Shown here: positions 16,282-25,386 of the stretch, one piece after another
How positions within the stretch are numbered: the stretch's first letter is position 1
How the letters are laid out: the number at the start of each line of letters is the position of its first letter
Assembly: GCA_036274195.1 (NCBI GenBank)
Contig: DASUGD010000031.1
Span: 16,247 to 80,246, forward strand
Source: JAJKIV01 sp036274195
GTDB lineage: Bacteria > Gemmatimonadota > Gemmatimonadetes > Gemmatimonadales > Gemmatimonadaceae
DNA length: 64,000 nt
Direction: 5' to 3'
Notes under the pieces: model-generated
What the model saw: only the letters and a program-made list of their open reading frames with translations
Databases searched by the model: none
Told to the model about the DNA's origin: nothing
Program-made: the position numbers and the translations under genes

Positions 16282-17074
16282 AGCCTGGGCGCTCGTCCGC
16301 GCGAACTGGCTTGCAGCCACCAGCTACAAGCTGAGCTTCATGTTCTCGTTCGGATCGCTGATCGTGAGCATCGTGCCGATTTTCTTCATCAGCGGCGCGC
16401 TCCAGAAGACCATGGCGGACGTGATCAAGGGGCAGGGTGACCAGTACTTCGCGTTCCTGGTCCTGGGCCTGATCGCGTTGAACGTCGTTTCATCGGCGGT
16501 GAACGCGTTGCCGAGCGGGCTGCAGACCGCAACGTCGACCGGAACGCTCGAGGCGTTGCTCGCCACGCCGACCTCGCTCTCGGCGCTGCTCGCGGGGCTC
16601 TCGGGGTACGAGGTGCTGCTCGCTCTGTTGCGCGGCTTCGTGATGCTCGTGGCGGCCGGACTTCTCGGTGCCCACGTTGCATGGCTCCGCCTCGGCGCAA
16701 GCATCCCCATCATCGCGCTCGTGGTGCTCGCCCACCTCCCGATCGCCATCGTCACCGCCGCGATGGTGCTGGCCTTCCGGACGCGCGGGCCGCTGCCGCA
16801 GATCGTGATGCTCGCGTCCACGTTCCTCGGTGGTGTGTATTACCCGACCACGGCGATTCCGGGTTGGATCGAATCGCTTTCCGCCTTCCTGCCGCTGACG
16901 TACGGCCTCAACGCGCTGCGTCCCGTCTTGCTGGAGGGGCGACCGCTCACCGCGGTGTGGCGCGACGTTTCGATCCTCATCGCATTCACGGTTGTCACGA
17001 TGGCGGCGAGCGCGGTTGCGTTCCGAGCGGCGCTCGGGTACGCGCGGCGCGTGGGGAACCTGGCCCAGTACTGA
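16274..17074 (+). CDS. ABC-2 type transporter permease
   Basis: 266 aa. ATG 16274 overlaps the ATPase gene by 8 nt. It has about six hydrophobic segments, including FMFSFGSLIVSIVPIFFI, YFAFLVLGLIALNVVSSAV and IVMLASTFLGGVYYPTTAIP. The motif GGVYYPTTAIPGW followed by LPLTYGLNALR is the usual ABC-2 membrane core. It forms an inner-membrane exporter with the preceding ATPase. It is the last gene of the co-directional lasso-type unit; the next gene is convergent. Confidence 0.85.
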   Translation: MHKAWALVRANWLAATSYKLSFMFSFGSLIVSIVPIFFISGALQKTMADVIKGQGDQYFAFLVLGLIALNVVSSAVNALPSGLQTATSTGTLEALLATPTSLSALLAGLSGYEVLLALLRGFVMLVAAGLLGAHVAWLRLGASIPIIALVVLAHLPIAIVTAAMVLAFRTRGPLPQIVMLASTFLGGVYYPTTAIPGWIESLSAFLPLTYGLNALRPVLLEGRPLTAVWRDVSILIAFTVVTMAASAVAFRAALGYARRVGNLAQY

Positions 17075-17075
17075 C

Positions 17076-17090
17076 GCGCGGCTGCCGCGC
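17076..17090. terminator. Small GC hairpin between convergent genes
   Basis: A 6-bp stem (GCGCGG / CCGCGC) with a 3-nt loop in the 29-base gap between the permease and the convergent hydrolase gene. No T-run, so terminator function is tentative. Confidence 0.3.
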
Positions 17091-17103
17091 CTAACGCGGT
17101 TCG

Positions 17104-18996
17104 CTATCGCTTCGGACTCTCGGCCGGTCCAACGCCGTTCCCGGGGTCGAACACCGGCTTCGACACTTCGGCGAACGGGGCCCGCACCAGCATGATGCGG
17201 TCGAGCATGACGCCGTCGTGGTGCATCCAGACGTTCAGGACGTGCGGTCCGGGCTCCGGGATATTGAGGACCGCGAGCGTGGTGTCGGTCATCTGGAACT
17301 GGGCATCCCACTCGAAGGCGTCACGCGCCCAGCCCCATCGACCCACCGGCAGCTGACCGACGCGATCCGCGAGGCGGACCTCTTCGTTGTCGAGCCCGAA
17401 GTGAACGCTGCGACGCGCACTGTCCGGCGCCATGCCTCGCGCGTAGGCGACGTACGTGCCAGGGTGCTGAATCCAGACAACGTAACGGAGCTCTGGGGCC
17501 TTGGCTCGAAGCTCGCCCGGTTCCACCACGGTTCCGCGCTCCGGGCCGGCAGCCATATAGCCGTCGCCGGAGAATCCGGGGCGCACACGACTCGCGGTCC
17601 AGGCTTGGCCACTGCGCGGCGTTGCCGTCATGAAGTGCTCGGCCTCGATGACCACGCGGCCACTGTCCTCGACGAACTGGTCGCTCGGCGGCACGACATT
17701 CACGCGAACGGTGCGGGCCCGGCTCGTCGCTGAATCGCTCGTCACCGTGAGCTCGAACGCGTAGTCGCCGAGCTCCGTCGCGACAAACCGAGGTGTCGCA
17801 CTGGTGTCGCCTACCAATCGAGCTCCGGGTCCGTCGGTCTGCCGCCACCGGTAGCGAAGGGCAGTTCCTGGTAACCCATAGCTCGCGCTCCCGTCCAGGA
17901 CGACCGTGTCTCCCGGGACGTGCGTCGACGTGAACCCCGGATGTGCGATCGGCGTCGGGTTAGCGCCCGGTCGCCCGAGCAGCCGGCGAGCGTTCCCGTG
18001 ATAGTACTTCCGCATGACGCTGTCCGGCAGCGGCCAGTTTTCCGTGAAGGGCAGGAACATGTCGAGCCGTTGGCGATACGACTTGAGCCAGCGAAACGTC
18101 TTCTCCATGTAGTCGGTACCGAACATGACCTGGTTCTGGTACCGAACGAAGAAGGCGGCCTCCGCGGAGTCGAGCACCGCGAATTCGGCCTTTGGCTGGT
18201 TGGCGCCACCTTCGGTGTACATGTTCGGGTATTTCTCGAGCAGCTCCGCCAGATAGGGCCGATCCCCGGCGGCGCTGGCCCAGTGGGCCGCGATCAGGTG
18301 CAGACGCGGATGCTTGCGAAGCACGCGCTCGCGCTGGAGCATCAGGATTTCCCAGCGCACGTTCCGGTTCCCGCCGTTAGGCAGCTGGTGCTCGCCCTTG
18401 TACGCCCCGCCGAGGTGCACCAGCACGGGGACGCCGAGCCGCTCGGCGGTACTCCACAGCGGGTCGTACGCGGCCGTGTCGAACGGCACGAGATCGCCGT
18501 TGCGATCGTGAGTCCAGTAATCCACACCATTCCCGGCGCCCGCCTGATCCTTGATCTTGAGGCCCGAGGCGCCTCGCCGAATGGCATCCTCGAGGATGTC
18601 TGCCACCCAGGTCGGATAGTCGGGGCGGTGGTCAGCGACGAATTCGTTGGTCGCGTCGTCGATGGGCACGTTGGCGAAGAGCTTGAACCGGCTGGTGTCC
18701 GGGTACAGCGCGAGCCGCTCGGAAACCCGATCGCCGAAAACGCCGTTTCGGACCGAATTGTCGGGTGCCTTGAAGTCCACGACGAGCTCGACGTGCATCT
18801 CGTTCATCGTGCGCGTCAGCTCGTCGAAGTTCGGCCGCTTGCCCGGCCACGCGTCCACGCCCCCGAGGTGCGTGTGGATGTCGAGAATCGAGAATCGCGG
18901 CGGCGGCGCGTGGGGAGGCGCCTGGTCGCGGCAGCCGATCGCGCATACGGCGGCGATGACCGCAAAGCGCCTAACGCAGCCGGTGGTCGCGCTCAT
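17104..18996 (-). CDS. Predicted lipoprotein: amidohydrolase-fold hydrolase with PKD-like and C-terminal beta domains
   Basis: 630 aa from ATG 18996, which overlaps the flippase stop as ATGA. A lipobox (AIGC) lies near residue 22. The TIM-barrel part has DIHTHLGG (H-x-H metal ligands), VLVHLGG, HLIAAHWA and MFGTDYMEK, the landmarks of the amidohydrolase_2 group. About residues 360-450 form an Ig/PKD-like module (VVLDGSASYGLPG, LRYRWRQTDGP). The C-terminal 180 residues look like a beta-rich carbohydrate-binding domain (VVIEAEHF, GTYVAYARG). It is expected to be membrane-anchored in the periplasm or outer membrane. Its link to the flippase suggests glycan or cell-surface chemistry. Substrate unknown. 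Confidence 0.7.
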   Translation of the reverse strand: MSATTGCVRRFAVIAAVCAIGCRDQAPPHAPPPRFSILDIHTHLGGVDAWPGKRPNFDELTRTMNEMHVELVVDFKAPDNSVRNGVFGDRVSERLALYPDTSRFKLFANVPIDDATNEFVADHRPDYPTWVADILEDAIRRGASGLKIKDQAGAGNGVDYWTHDRNGDLVPFDTAAYDPLWSTAERLGVPVLVHLGGAYKGEHQLPNGGNRNVRWEILMLQRERVLRKHPRLHLIAAHWASAAGDRPYLAELLEKYPNMYTEGGANQPKAEFAVLDSAEAAFFVRYQNQVMFGTDYMEKTFRWLKSYRQRLDMFLPFTENWPLPDSVMRKYYHGNARRLLGRPGANPTPIAHPGFTSTHVPGDTVVLDGSASYGLPGTALRYRWRQTDGPGARLVGDTSATPRFVATELGDYAFELTVTSDSATSRARTVRVNVVPPSDQFVEDSGRVVIEAEHFMTATPRSGQAWTASRVRPGFSGDGYMAAGPERGTVVEPGELRAKAPELRYVVWIQHPGTYVAYARGMAPDSARRSVHFGLDNEEVRLADRVGQLPVGRWGWARDAFEWDAQFQMTDTTLAVLNIPEPGPHVLNVWMHHDGVMLDRIMLVRAPFAEVSKPVFDPGNGVGPAESPKR

Positions 18997-20519
18997 CGAG
19001 GCCGCGCCGGCGCGGGGGCGCGCCACGGCTTGATCATCCAGCGACGTTCATCCGGCCGAAGAAAGGCGAGCGCGACACCGCAGGCAACCAGATACCCCGC
19101 TGCACGCCACAGCGGCGCAGGACCGGGCGCACGCGTTGCCCACCATCCGGCGGCTGCGGTCGTGCCCAGGGCAATGACCAGCAGCACCACCGGCGCGACG
19201 ACACGCGTTGCGTCGTGGCGGAAGAGCAAGCGGAGGCCGGTGGCGATCAGGATCGTCGCATTGCCCGCGAGAAACGCGATCCCCACACCCATTCCGCCCT
19301 CCGATGACACGAGCCACCACGTCATGGCAATCGTCAGGAGCTGGCCGGCCACGGTGCACACCAGAAAACCCGAGATATCATCGAACCCAATCAACAGCGC
19401 CTGCAACACGCCGGCGACGAGGAGCACTGCTTCCGCCAGGACGAACACCGCCACCAGCGACACCGCTCCAGCGAACTTCGGGGAGTAGAGGAGGCGAATC
19501 CACTGTGCCGGAAACAGTACGCACACCAACGTCGACAACACCACGAGCACAACGAGGATTCGCAGGTACTCGGCCACCGCCGTGATGCGTTCGCCCTTTG
19601 GCGTATTTCGATTGACCAGGGGCGTCAGGTACAAGCCGTTTGCCTGGTTCAGCACGAGGCGTATGGAGACCCCAATGCCGTACGCGGCGGCGACGAGCCC
19701 GGCCTCGATGGCGCCGTGCGTCGAGAGCAGCATGGATCGAGCGAACAGGTACGCGAGCGGGGACGTCAGCGCGAGCACGTACATCGATCCCGCGAACGAC
19801 GTGAGGCCCGGCTGAGAACGAAGCGCGACGGCCGCTGTCGATGCGTTCGTGGTCGGCGACAGCCCGAGGCCAACCGATCGTCCGAGATACCACTGCATCC
19901 CGACGATCGTGATGACCAGTACGATCGCGTTGGCCACGTACAGCCCGACGAGCCCGCCGCTCATGACTCCGATCGCCGCCCCGCCAACGGTCAGCACCGC
20001 GGTGAAGAGCGCAGCCAACGCCGACTCGCGATGCCGCTCGAGCGCCGCCATCGCGTTGCGAAGAAGCGGCGCGAGCGCGAATGGCGGAACCCCGGCCAGT
20101 GCGACGATCAACGTCAACCGGTAAGGAGCAAGCCCGTCACCGAAGGTCGACGGCAACAGGACCGCGATCGCGGTCGCAATCACTGCCGACGTCACCGACG
20201 CCAGAACGAGCAGCAGGACGAGCGCGTTGTACACCCGACGCGTCTCCTCCGGGCTCTCGTCTCGCGTGCGCGACAGGAACTTGAGCGCAACGAACGGGAT
20301 GCTCAGCGATCCCAACTGCGCAACCAGCGACACGACCTGGTCCACGACGCTCGCGACACCGACGCCGGCGGGGCCGAGCAGGACGGCCAGCACCTTTGTA
20401 CGCGCGAGACCCGCGAGCATCGTGAGCGCCTGGATCCCTCCGAGCGCGACGATCGCCTGCAGCGGCCGAAATGATGGCGCAGGGGCTGGGTCGACCGCCG
20501 GGGGCGATCCTACCCCCAT
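18993..20519 (-). CDS. Wzx-type polysaccharide flippase (MOP superfamily)
   Basis: 508 aa with about 12-14 hydrophobic segments spread along the whole length (for example AIVALGGIQALTMLAGLARTK at the N-terminus, then VVDQVVSLVAQLGSL). The LLGPAGVGVASVVDQ region is typical of O-antigen/EPS flippases. It would move undecaprenyl-linked repeat units across the inner membrane for polymerisation. Its start overlaps the upstream glycosyltransferase by 10 nt and its stop overlaps the hydrolase, so the three minus-strand genes form one operon. Confidence 0.85.
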   Translation of the reverse strand: MGVGSPPAVDPAPAPSFRPLQAIVALGGIQALTMLAGLARTKVLAVLLGPAGVGVASVVDQVVSLVAQLGSLSIPFVALKFLSRTRDESPEETRRVYNALVLLLVLASVTSAVIATAIAVLLPSTFGDGLAPYRLTLIVALAGVPPFALAPLLRNAMAALERHRESALAALFTAVLTVGGAAIGVMSGGLVGLYVANAIVLVITIVGMQWYLGRSVGLGLSPTTNASTAAVALRSQPGLTSFAGSMYVLALTSPLAYLFARSMLLSTHGAIEAGLVAAAYGIGVSIRLVLNQANGLYLTPLVNRNTPKGERITAVAEYLRILVVLVVLSTLVCVLFPAQWIRLLYSPKFAGAVSLVAVFVLAEAVLLVAGVLQALLIGFDDISGFLVCTVAGQLLTIAMTWWLVSSEGGMGVGIAFLAGNATILIATGLRLLFRHDATRVVAPVVLLVIALGTTAAAGWWATRAPGPAPLWRAAGYLVACGVALAFLRPDERRWMIKPWRAPAPARPR

Positions 20520-22723
20520 AGGTGCGCCAGTCCGCGTTCGTTCAGGTGGGCTTCAATGTCGGCAATGAAGCGGTCGGCAAACGCGTCTGGCGAGAACTGA
20601 CGAAACTTCTCGGACGACAGGTACTCTCGCCCTGCAACGCGCAGTCGCTGGTAATCGGCAGTGCTCATCGCCGCGAGATACCGCTGCATCTCGTCGTAGC
20701 TAGAGAACCGCCGCGCGTCGATGAAGCAGTCCGGATCGACGGCAGTGTCGATGTCCGGAGCGCCAAGGTAGATCGGCACCACGCCGGCATAAAGACAATC
20801 GAACAACTTCTCCGTGATCCATCCGTCGAGCACCATGTTCTCGTAACAGATCGCGTACTGATAACGACTCATCGCCTCGTACTTGTCGTCCACCGGCCCG
20901 CGCAGCGATCTGCGCACGGCATCGCCATACTCGGCTTCCAGATCGCCCAGGCCGTTCTCCCAGAGTCGTCCCCAGAGATCGATCTCCCCGCGAGCCGAGA
21001 AATACTTCAAGGCACGCAGACGTTCGGTGTATAGCTCGCCGTCGGACAGGGCCGCCCGCTTGTTGCTGTTCACGAGGATGATGCCTCGGCGATCCGTCCG
21101 GCTCCAATGAGGCTCGAGGACGCTGTCGTACGGCATCGGAATCCGAAACGGCGTTACGACAGGGATGTCGGGCACGAACGCACGGAGGTGCTCGGACGTC
21201 GTCCAGCAGTAGACCCTGCGAAAATGCCGGGCGATTTCCGGAGTCGCTCGATACATCACCGGGTCCACGACCACGACCTCGAACAGGTAGAACGCGTTGA
21301 GCAACACGTCGTCGCGATCGATCAGCGACCGATACGCATCGTGGATCCCGTAGGACACGTAGATGTTCGCGCCGGCCCCGTTGTCGCTGCGGGCATCCGT
21401 GAGGTAGTCGCCCGTGTCGATGGGGACGCCGCGCTCGGCGAGTCGTTCCTTGAGACGAAACCAGGGCCTGAGCGCGTTGTCTCGATTGAAGCGCGACCGC
21501 GGATCGAAGAGTGCGTTCCCGTGGAAATGTCGCGTGAACGGATCGAGATAGACCCGGATGGAAGGTGTTCGTCGCTGTGACGATTGCGGCCGTGTGCCCG
21601 AGTCCGCCCCGGCGTTAGGCGCGGGTGTCGTTGCCCCATGCGCCGCGCCGTTGCCGAGTGAATGGGCTGCCGATGTCGACGGGGGCGCGAGATCCCGCGC
21701 GGGCAGCCGACGGAAACGGGCGAAATGTACCAGCCGCCGCGCGTTCACGTTCGTCCCGCTGGCCGCCGCGGCGCGCACCAGCGTGCGAAGCGCCAGCACC
21801 CGCGCGACCTGAGCCCGGCGCGACGATCGAAGCAGGGGACGCACCAACGAGCTGTTGAGCAGCGCGACCGCTTTTTGACGGTCTCCGAGCACGTACGCGT
21901 TTGCCGCGCGCTCCGCCTCGTCCTGCACGCGCCACACGCGATAGCACGTCAAGGCTTCCGCACTCACGAGGCCGCGGATCCCCGGCCGCGAGAGGTGCCG
22001 ATCCATCACGGCGAAAAACATTTCCGGTTCCGTGCGCATCCGCTCGTACTGCTTCGACCATTGGGCCGTGTAGTGCCGGTAGCCCATGAGGTAGTCGTGC
22101 ACGAGGCCGATGCGCCACTCGATCGACAGACGCGCCCACATGTCCAGGTCCGCCGCTATGCCAAACCGCTCCTGGTCGAACCCGCCCACCGCATCGAACG
22201 CGGCACGCCGAAACATCACCGACGGTGTTCTGAGGAACGTGTTCTTGTGGCGCAGCAGGCTCTCCGCGAGCAGAGCCGTGTCGAACACCTCCACGCGAGC
22301 GAGCGAAGGAGGAAGACGCAACCGACCATACTCGCGTCCGGCTTCGTCGATGAACCGATCGAGGCAGAAAACCGCGCCGACATCGGCATGTGTACCGAGG
22401 AACGCCAGCTCGCGCTCCACTATGCGCCGATCGTAGACGTCGTCCGCGTGGAAGATCGCCACGAACTCGCCGCGGCTTTCGCGCACGCCCCGGTTCATGG
22501 CGCCGTACCCGCCGAGCGTCCGGTCGTTGCGGAGATACCGTACCCGATCGTCGCCGGTGCCGCGCGCAATCTCGGATGTCGCGTCGGTCGAGCAATCGTC
22601 ACAGACGATGACCTCGATCGTCGAGTGTGACTGGGCGCACACCGATGCGAGGGCGTCGCCGAGGAAGCGCTCGGCGTTGTATGCCGGTACGACGATCGAT
22701 ACGAGTGGAGATGTCTTGGTCAT
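20510..22723 (-). CDS. Bifunctional glycosyltransferase: GT2 domain fused to GT10 (fucosyltransferase-like) domain
   Basis: 737 aa from ATG 22723. The N-terminal part (about 1-330) is GT2: LVSIVVPAYNAERFLGDAL, CDDCSTDATSEIA, FHADDVYD (DxD), then a Trp-rich acceptor region. A low-complexity linker (about 340-380) follows. The C-terminal half carries the GT10 hallmark in YAICYENMVLDGW and ITEKLFDCLYAGVVPIYLG (residues about 625-655), as in alpha-1,3-fucosyltransferases. Two successive sugar additions by one polypeptide are likely. GT10 enzymes usually use GDP-fucose, which is an expectation and not visible here. An open frame to 22792 adds an unconvincing extension. Confidence 0.82.
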   Translation of the reverse strand: MTKTSPLVSIVVPAYNAERFLGDALASVCAQSHSTIEVIVCDDCSTDATSEIARGTGDDRVRYLRNDRTLGGYGAMNRGVRESRGEFVAIFHADDVYDRRIVERELAFLGTHADVGAVFCLDRFIDEAGREYGRLRLPPSLARVEVFDTALLAESLLRHKNTFLRTPSVMFRRAAFDAVGGFDQERFGIAADLDMWARLSIEWRIGLVHDYLMGYRHYTAQWSKQYERMRTEPEMFFAVMDRHLSRPGIRGLVSAEALTCYRVWRVQDEAERAANAYVLGDRQKAVALLNSSLVRPLLRSSRRAQVARVLALRTLVRAAAASGTNVNARRLVHFARFRRLPARDLAPPSTSAAHSLGNGAAHGATTPAPNAGADSGTRPQSSQRRTPSIRVYLDPFTRHFHGNALFDPRSRFNRDNALRPWFRLKERLAERGVPIDTGDYLTDARSDNGAGANIYVSYGIHDAYRSLIDRDDVLLNAFYLFEVVVVDPVMYRATPEIARHFRRVYCWTTSEHLRAFVPDIPVVTPFRIPMPYDSVLEPHWSRTDRRGIILVNSNKRAALSDGELYTERLRALKYFSARGEIDLWGRLWENGLGDLEAEYGDAVRRSLRGPVDDKYEAMSRYQYAICYENMVLDGWITEKLFDCLYAGVVPIYLGAPDIDTAVDPDCFIDARRFSSYDEMQRYLAAMSTADYQRLRVAGREYLSSEKFRQFSPDAFADRFIADIEAHLNERGLAHLWG

Positions 22724-23072
22724 GCGTTGGTGTGAGCCAGACGACCCAGGGGCGGACCCGCGCAACGGCCAGTTCTGTGCCCCCTGGGCCAACGACTCGG
22801 CTCTCGCTGCGTGATCGACAGCACGCCAGCGGCATGACGAATGTTACGGACTCCGTACGCGTGTTGCGATAACGCAACGCTGTGTGTTCCCGGTACTCCG
22901 GCGATGACGCCAGGACGGCCAATCGCCGAGGGCTGTCCGGTGCACGCATCTTGCCGCCCCGGCGGGGGCACCAGCCGGCTTGGCCCAGTTTTCCGGGCTC
23001 GACGCGTAGATTTCCCACACCCCGACGCCTTTCCGGCGCATGGGGCTCGACCCATTTGGAGACAGGAACTCG
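22724..23072. promoter_or_regulatory. Divergent intergenic region with a candidate operator
   Basis: About 350 bases separating the minus-strand glycosyltransferase operon from the plus-strand epimerase operon, so promoters must fire both ways. At 22863-22878 lies GTTGCG-ATAA-CGCAAC, a 6-bp inverted repeat with 4-nt centre that could bind a dimeric regulator. No unambiguous -35/-10 boxes were identified. Confidence 0.4.
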
Positions 23073-24077
23073 ATGAAACGAGCGGTCGTGTGCGGAGCGG
23101 GCGGCTTCATCGCAAGCCACCTCGTCAAGCGCCTGAAGCGCGACGGGTACTGGGTGCGCGGTGTCGACATCAAGGAGCCGGAGTTCGCGCCCACCGAGGC
23201 GGACGAATTCCGGCTGCTCGATTTGCGGGACATGGACCAGTGCCGTGAGGCCGTGAAGCCCGCGGGCGACAGTCCAATCGACGAGGTCTATCAGCTCGCC
23301 GCGGAGATGGGCGGGATGGGCTTCATCAGCACGGCCGAGTGCGAGATCATGCGCAACAGCGCGTTGATCAACGTCAACATGCCACAGGCAGCGGCGGAAG
23401 CAGGCATCAAGCGGTACTTCCTGTCCTCGTCCGTCTGCGTCTACCGCGACATGGCGATTGGGGAAGCCGAGATGAGTGAAGACGAGGCATACCCCGCGCA
23501 TCCGGACAACGAATACGGCTGGGAAAAGCTCTTCGCGGAGCGTGTCGCGTTCGCGTACGCGCGGCGATACGGCATGGCTGTTCGAGTTGCCCGTTTCCAG
23601 AACTGCTACGGCCCCGAGGGCACCTGGACCGGCGGCCGCGAGAAAGCCCCGGCAGCCATCTGCCGCAAGGTTGCCGAGGCGGACGATGGAGGCTTCATCG
23701 AAGTGTGGGGCGACGGTACGGCGGTCCGCTCGTACACGTACGTCGACGATCTCGTTGACGGCATCGTGCGATTGATGCGATCGGATCTCGAGGTTCCCGC
23801 GAATATCGGCAGTCCCGAATACGTCAGTGTGCGCGAGCTCGTCGACACCGTGATCGGGCATAGCGGAAAGCAACTCGAAGTGCGCTACATCCCGGGCCCG
23901 GTGGGAGTGCAGTCACGAAATTTCAGTAACGCGCGGATCTATTCGCTGGGATGGCAAGCGAGGACGGCGCTCCGAGAAGGGATCGGCGTCACGTATCGCT
24001 GGGTGGAGCAGCAGGTCCGGGATCGACTGGCAACGGCGGGCAACGGACAGCGCTCGGCCGGGGCCGGCGAGCGGTAG
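23073..24077 (+). CDS. NAD-dependent epimerase/dehydratase, GDP-mannose 3,5-epimerase-like
   Basis: 334 aa from ATG 23073; a GGAGAC element lies upstream. The SDR fold starts VVCGAGGFIASHL. AAEMGGMGFI near residue 82, SSSVCVYR (Cys in place of the usual SDR Thr/Ser position) and YGWEKL (Tyr-x3-Lys) match the GDP-mannose 3,5-epimerase pattern, where the Cys and Lys act as acid/base. It would provide an L-galactose or L-gulose type GDP-sugar for the glycan. Product assignment is inference from motif similarity; a related NDP-sugar epimerase cannot be excluded. Confidence 0.72.
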   Translation: MKRAVVCGAGGFIASHLVKRLKRDGYWVRGVDIKEPEFAPTEADEFRLLDLRDMDQCREAVKPAGDSPIDEVYQLAAEMGGMGFISTAECEIMRNSALINVNMPQAAAEAGIKRYFLSSSVCVYRDMAIGEAEMSEDEAYPAHPDNEYGWEKLFAERVAFAYARRYGMAVRVARFQNCYGPEGTWTGGREKAPAAICRKVAEADDGGFIEVWGDGTAVRSYTYVDDLVDGIVRLMRSDLEVPANIGSPEYVSVRELVDTVIGHSGKQLEVRYIPGPVGVQSRNFSNARIYSLGWQARTALREGIGVTYRWVEQQVRDRLATAGNGQRSAGAGER

Positions 24078-24096
24078 GACCGGGCGCCCAATCGGC

Positions 24097-25386
24097 ATGC
24101 GCAAGCCTCGCGTGCTCGTCCTGGCACGCAACTACCCCAACAACGCGTTCCCCACGTTGGGGTTGTGGACCGAGCGGCTCGTCGCGGCGTCGCGGATCGT
24201 CGCCGAGCCCACGGTCGTTGCGCCTGTTCCGTACGCCCCGCCATTCCTGCCGCTGTCGTCGGTCCGCCGCTTTCGGGCGGTCGAACGCGGCAGCACGCGC
24301 GACGGTGTGAGTGTGCATCACCCGCGCGTTGCTGCCGGCCCTGGCCAGCTGCTGCACGCGTTCGACGCGCGCCTCGCGTATCCGTCAATTCGTAAGGCGG
24401 TCATCGACCTGCATCGCGCCACCCCATTCGACCTGATTCACGCCCACTTCATCTATCCCGAAGGCGTGATCGCCACGCGACTTGGTGCCGAGCTCGGGAT
24501 ACCGGTCGTGTCATCGGAGCACGCCATGTGGCGCCCGTGGCTCGACCGTCACGCGTCCGTTCGCCGTCAGGTCGAGCGTGCGCTTCCCCGGATCGCACGA
24601 ATGACCGCCGTGAGCGAGGCGCTACGTGCGAGCATCGTCGCGCTCTATGGCGATGCCGTGCCGGTCGATGTCATCCCGAACGTGGTCGACGAACGAATCT
24701 TCGTCGCGCCGCGGGCGGACGAGCCGCGCGACCCATACCATCTCCTCTTCGTCGGGCTCATTCGGCACGTGAAGGGACTCGACGTGCTGGTGAGGGCGCT
24801 CGGCCACCTCCTCCCGGACACTCCGGAACTGCACCTGTCGGTGGCCGGAGGCTCGTTCTATCGCGCGTACGAGCGCGACGCGGCCGCCGTGCGCGACCTC
24901 GTGCGCGCCCTCGGCGTAAGTGATCGCGTCCACTTCCTCGGCGAGGTCGCGCCTAACGATGTAGCCGCCCTCATGCGGCGGAGCGCCCTGCTCGTCGTAC
25001 CGAGCCGTCGGGAGACGTTTTCGCTCGTGACGGCCGAGGCGCTCGCGTCAGGCACACCCGTGGTCGCCACGCGGTGCGGCGGGCCCGAGGAGATCCTCAC
25101 CGAGGAGACGGGCCAACTGACCGAGATCGACGACGCTGCAGCGCTTGCCATTGCCATCGAGTCGACACTGCATCGGTCCTTTGACCGGGCGGCGCTGCGA
25201 AATTATGCGGTCGATCGTTTCGGAAGCGGCGCCGCGGCCGAGCGTCTCGGGCGGCTCTACGAACGCGTGACGGGGCTGGCGCGGGCTGCCGATGCGCCCG
25301 GCGCAGGGCTTGTCGCTCAGGGCGATCAGCGCCGCGATGGCTCACGCGGACCGGCCCGGTCGGCAACGGCCGCGGGCGCGACGTGA
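24097..25386 (+). CDS. GT4 family glycosyltransferase
   Basis: 429 aa. N-terminal GT-B region VLVLARNYPNNAFPTLGLWTER, DLIHAHFIYPEG and SSEHAMWR. The C-terminal donor site has FVGLIRHVKGLDVL and PSRRETFSLVTAEALASG with the conserved glutamates. It is predicted to be a retaining transferase in the surface-glycan pathway. The last 30 residues are Ala/Gly/Arg-rich and unconserved in appearance. The stop overlaps the next gene's GTG. Confidence 0.85.
   Translation: MRKPRVLVLARNYPNNAFPTLGLWTERLVAASRIVAEPTVVAPVPYAPPFLPLSSVRRFRAVERGSTRDGVSVHHPRVAAGPGQLLHAFDARLAYPSIRKAVIDLHRATPFDLIHAHFIYPEGVIATRLGAELGIPVVSSEHAMWRPWLDRHASVRRQVERALPRIARMTAVSEALRASIVALYGDAVPVDVIPNVVDERIFVAPRADEPRDPYHLLFVGLIRHVKGLDVLVRALGHLLPDTPELHLSVAGGSFYRAYERDAAAVRDLVRALGVSDRVHFLGEVAPNDVAALMRRSALLVVPSRRETFSLVTAEALASGTPVVATRCGGPEEILTEETGQLTEIDDAAALAIAIESTLHRSFDRAALRNYAVDRFGSGAAAERLGRLYERVTGLARAADAPGAGLVAQGDQRRDGSRGPARSATAAGAT

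Noticed and set aside
23073..24077. Assignment as UDP-glucose 4-epimerase
   Set aside because: The SSSVCVYR Cys and the GGMGFI block fit the GDP-mannose 3,5-epimerase group better.
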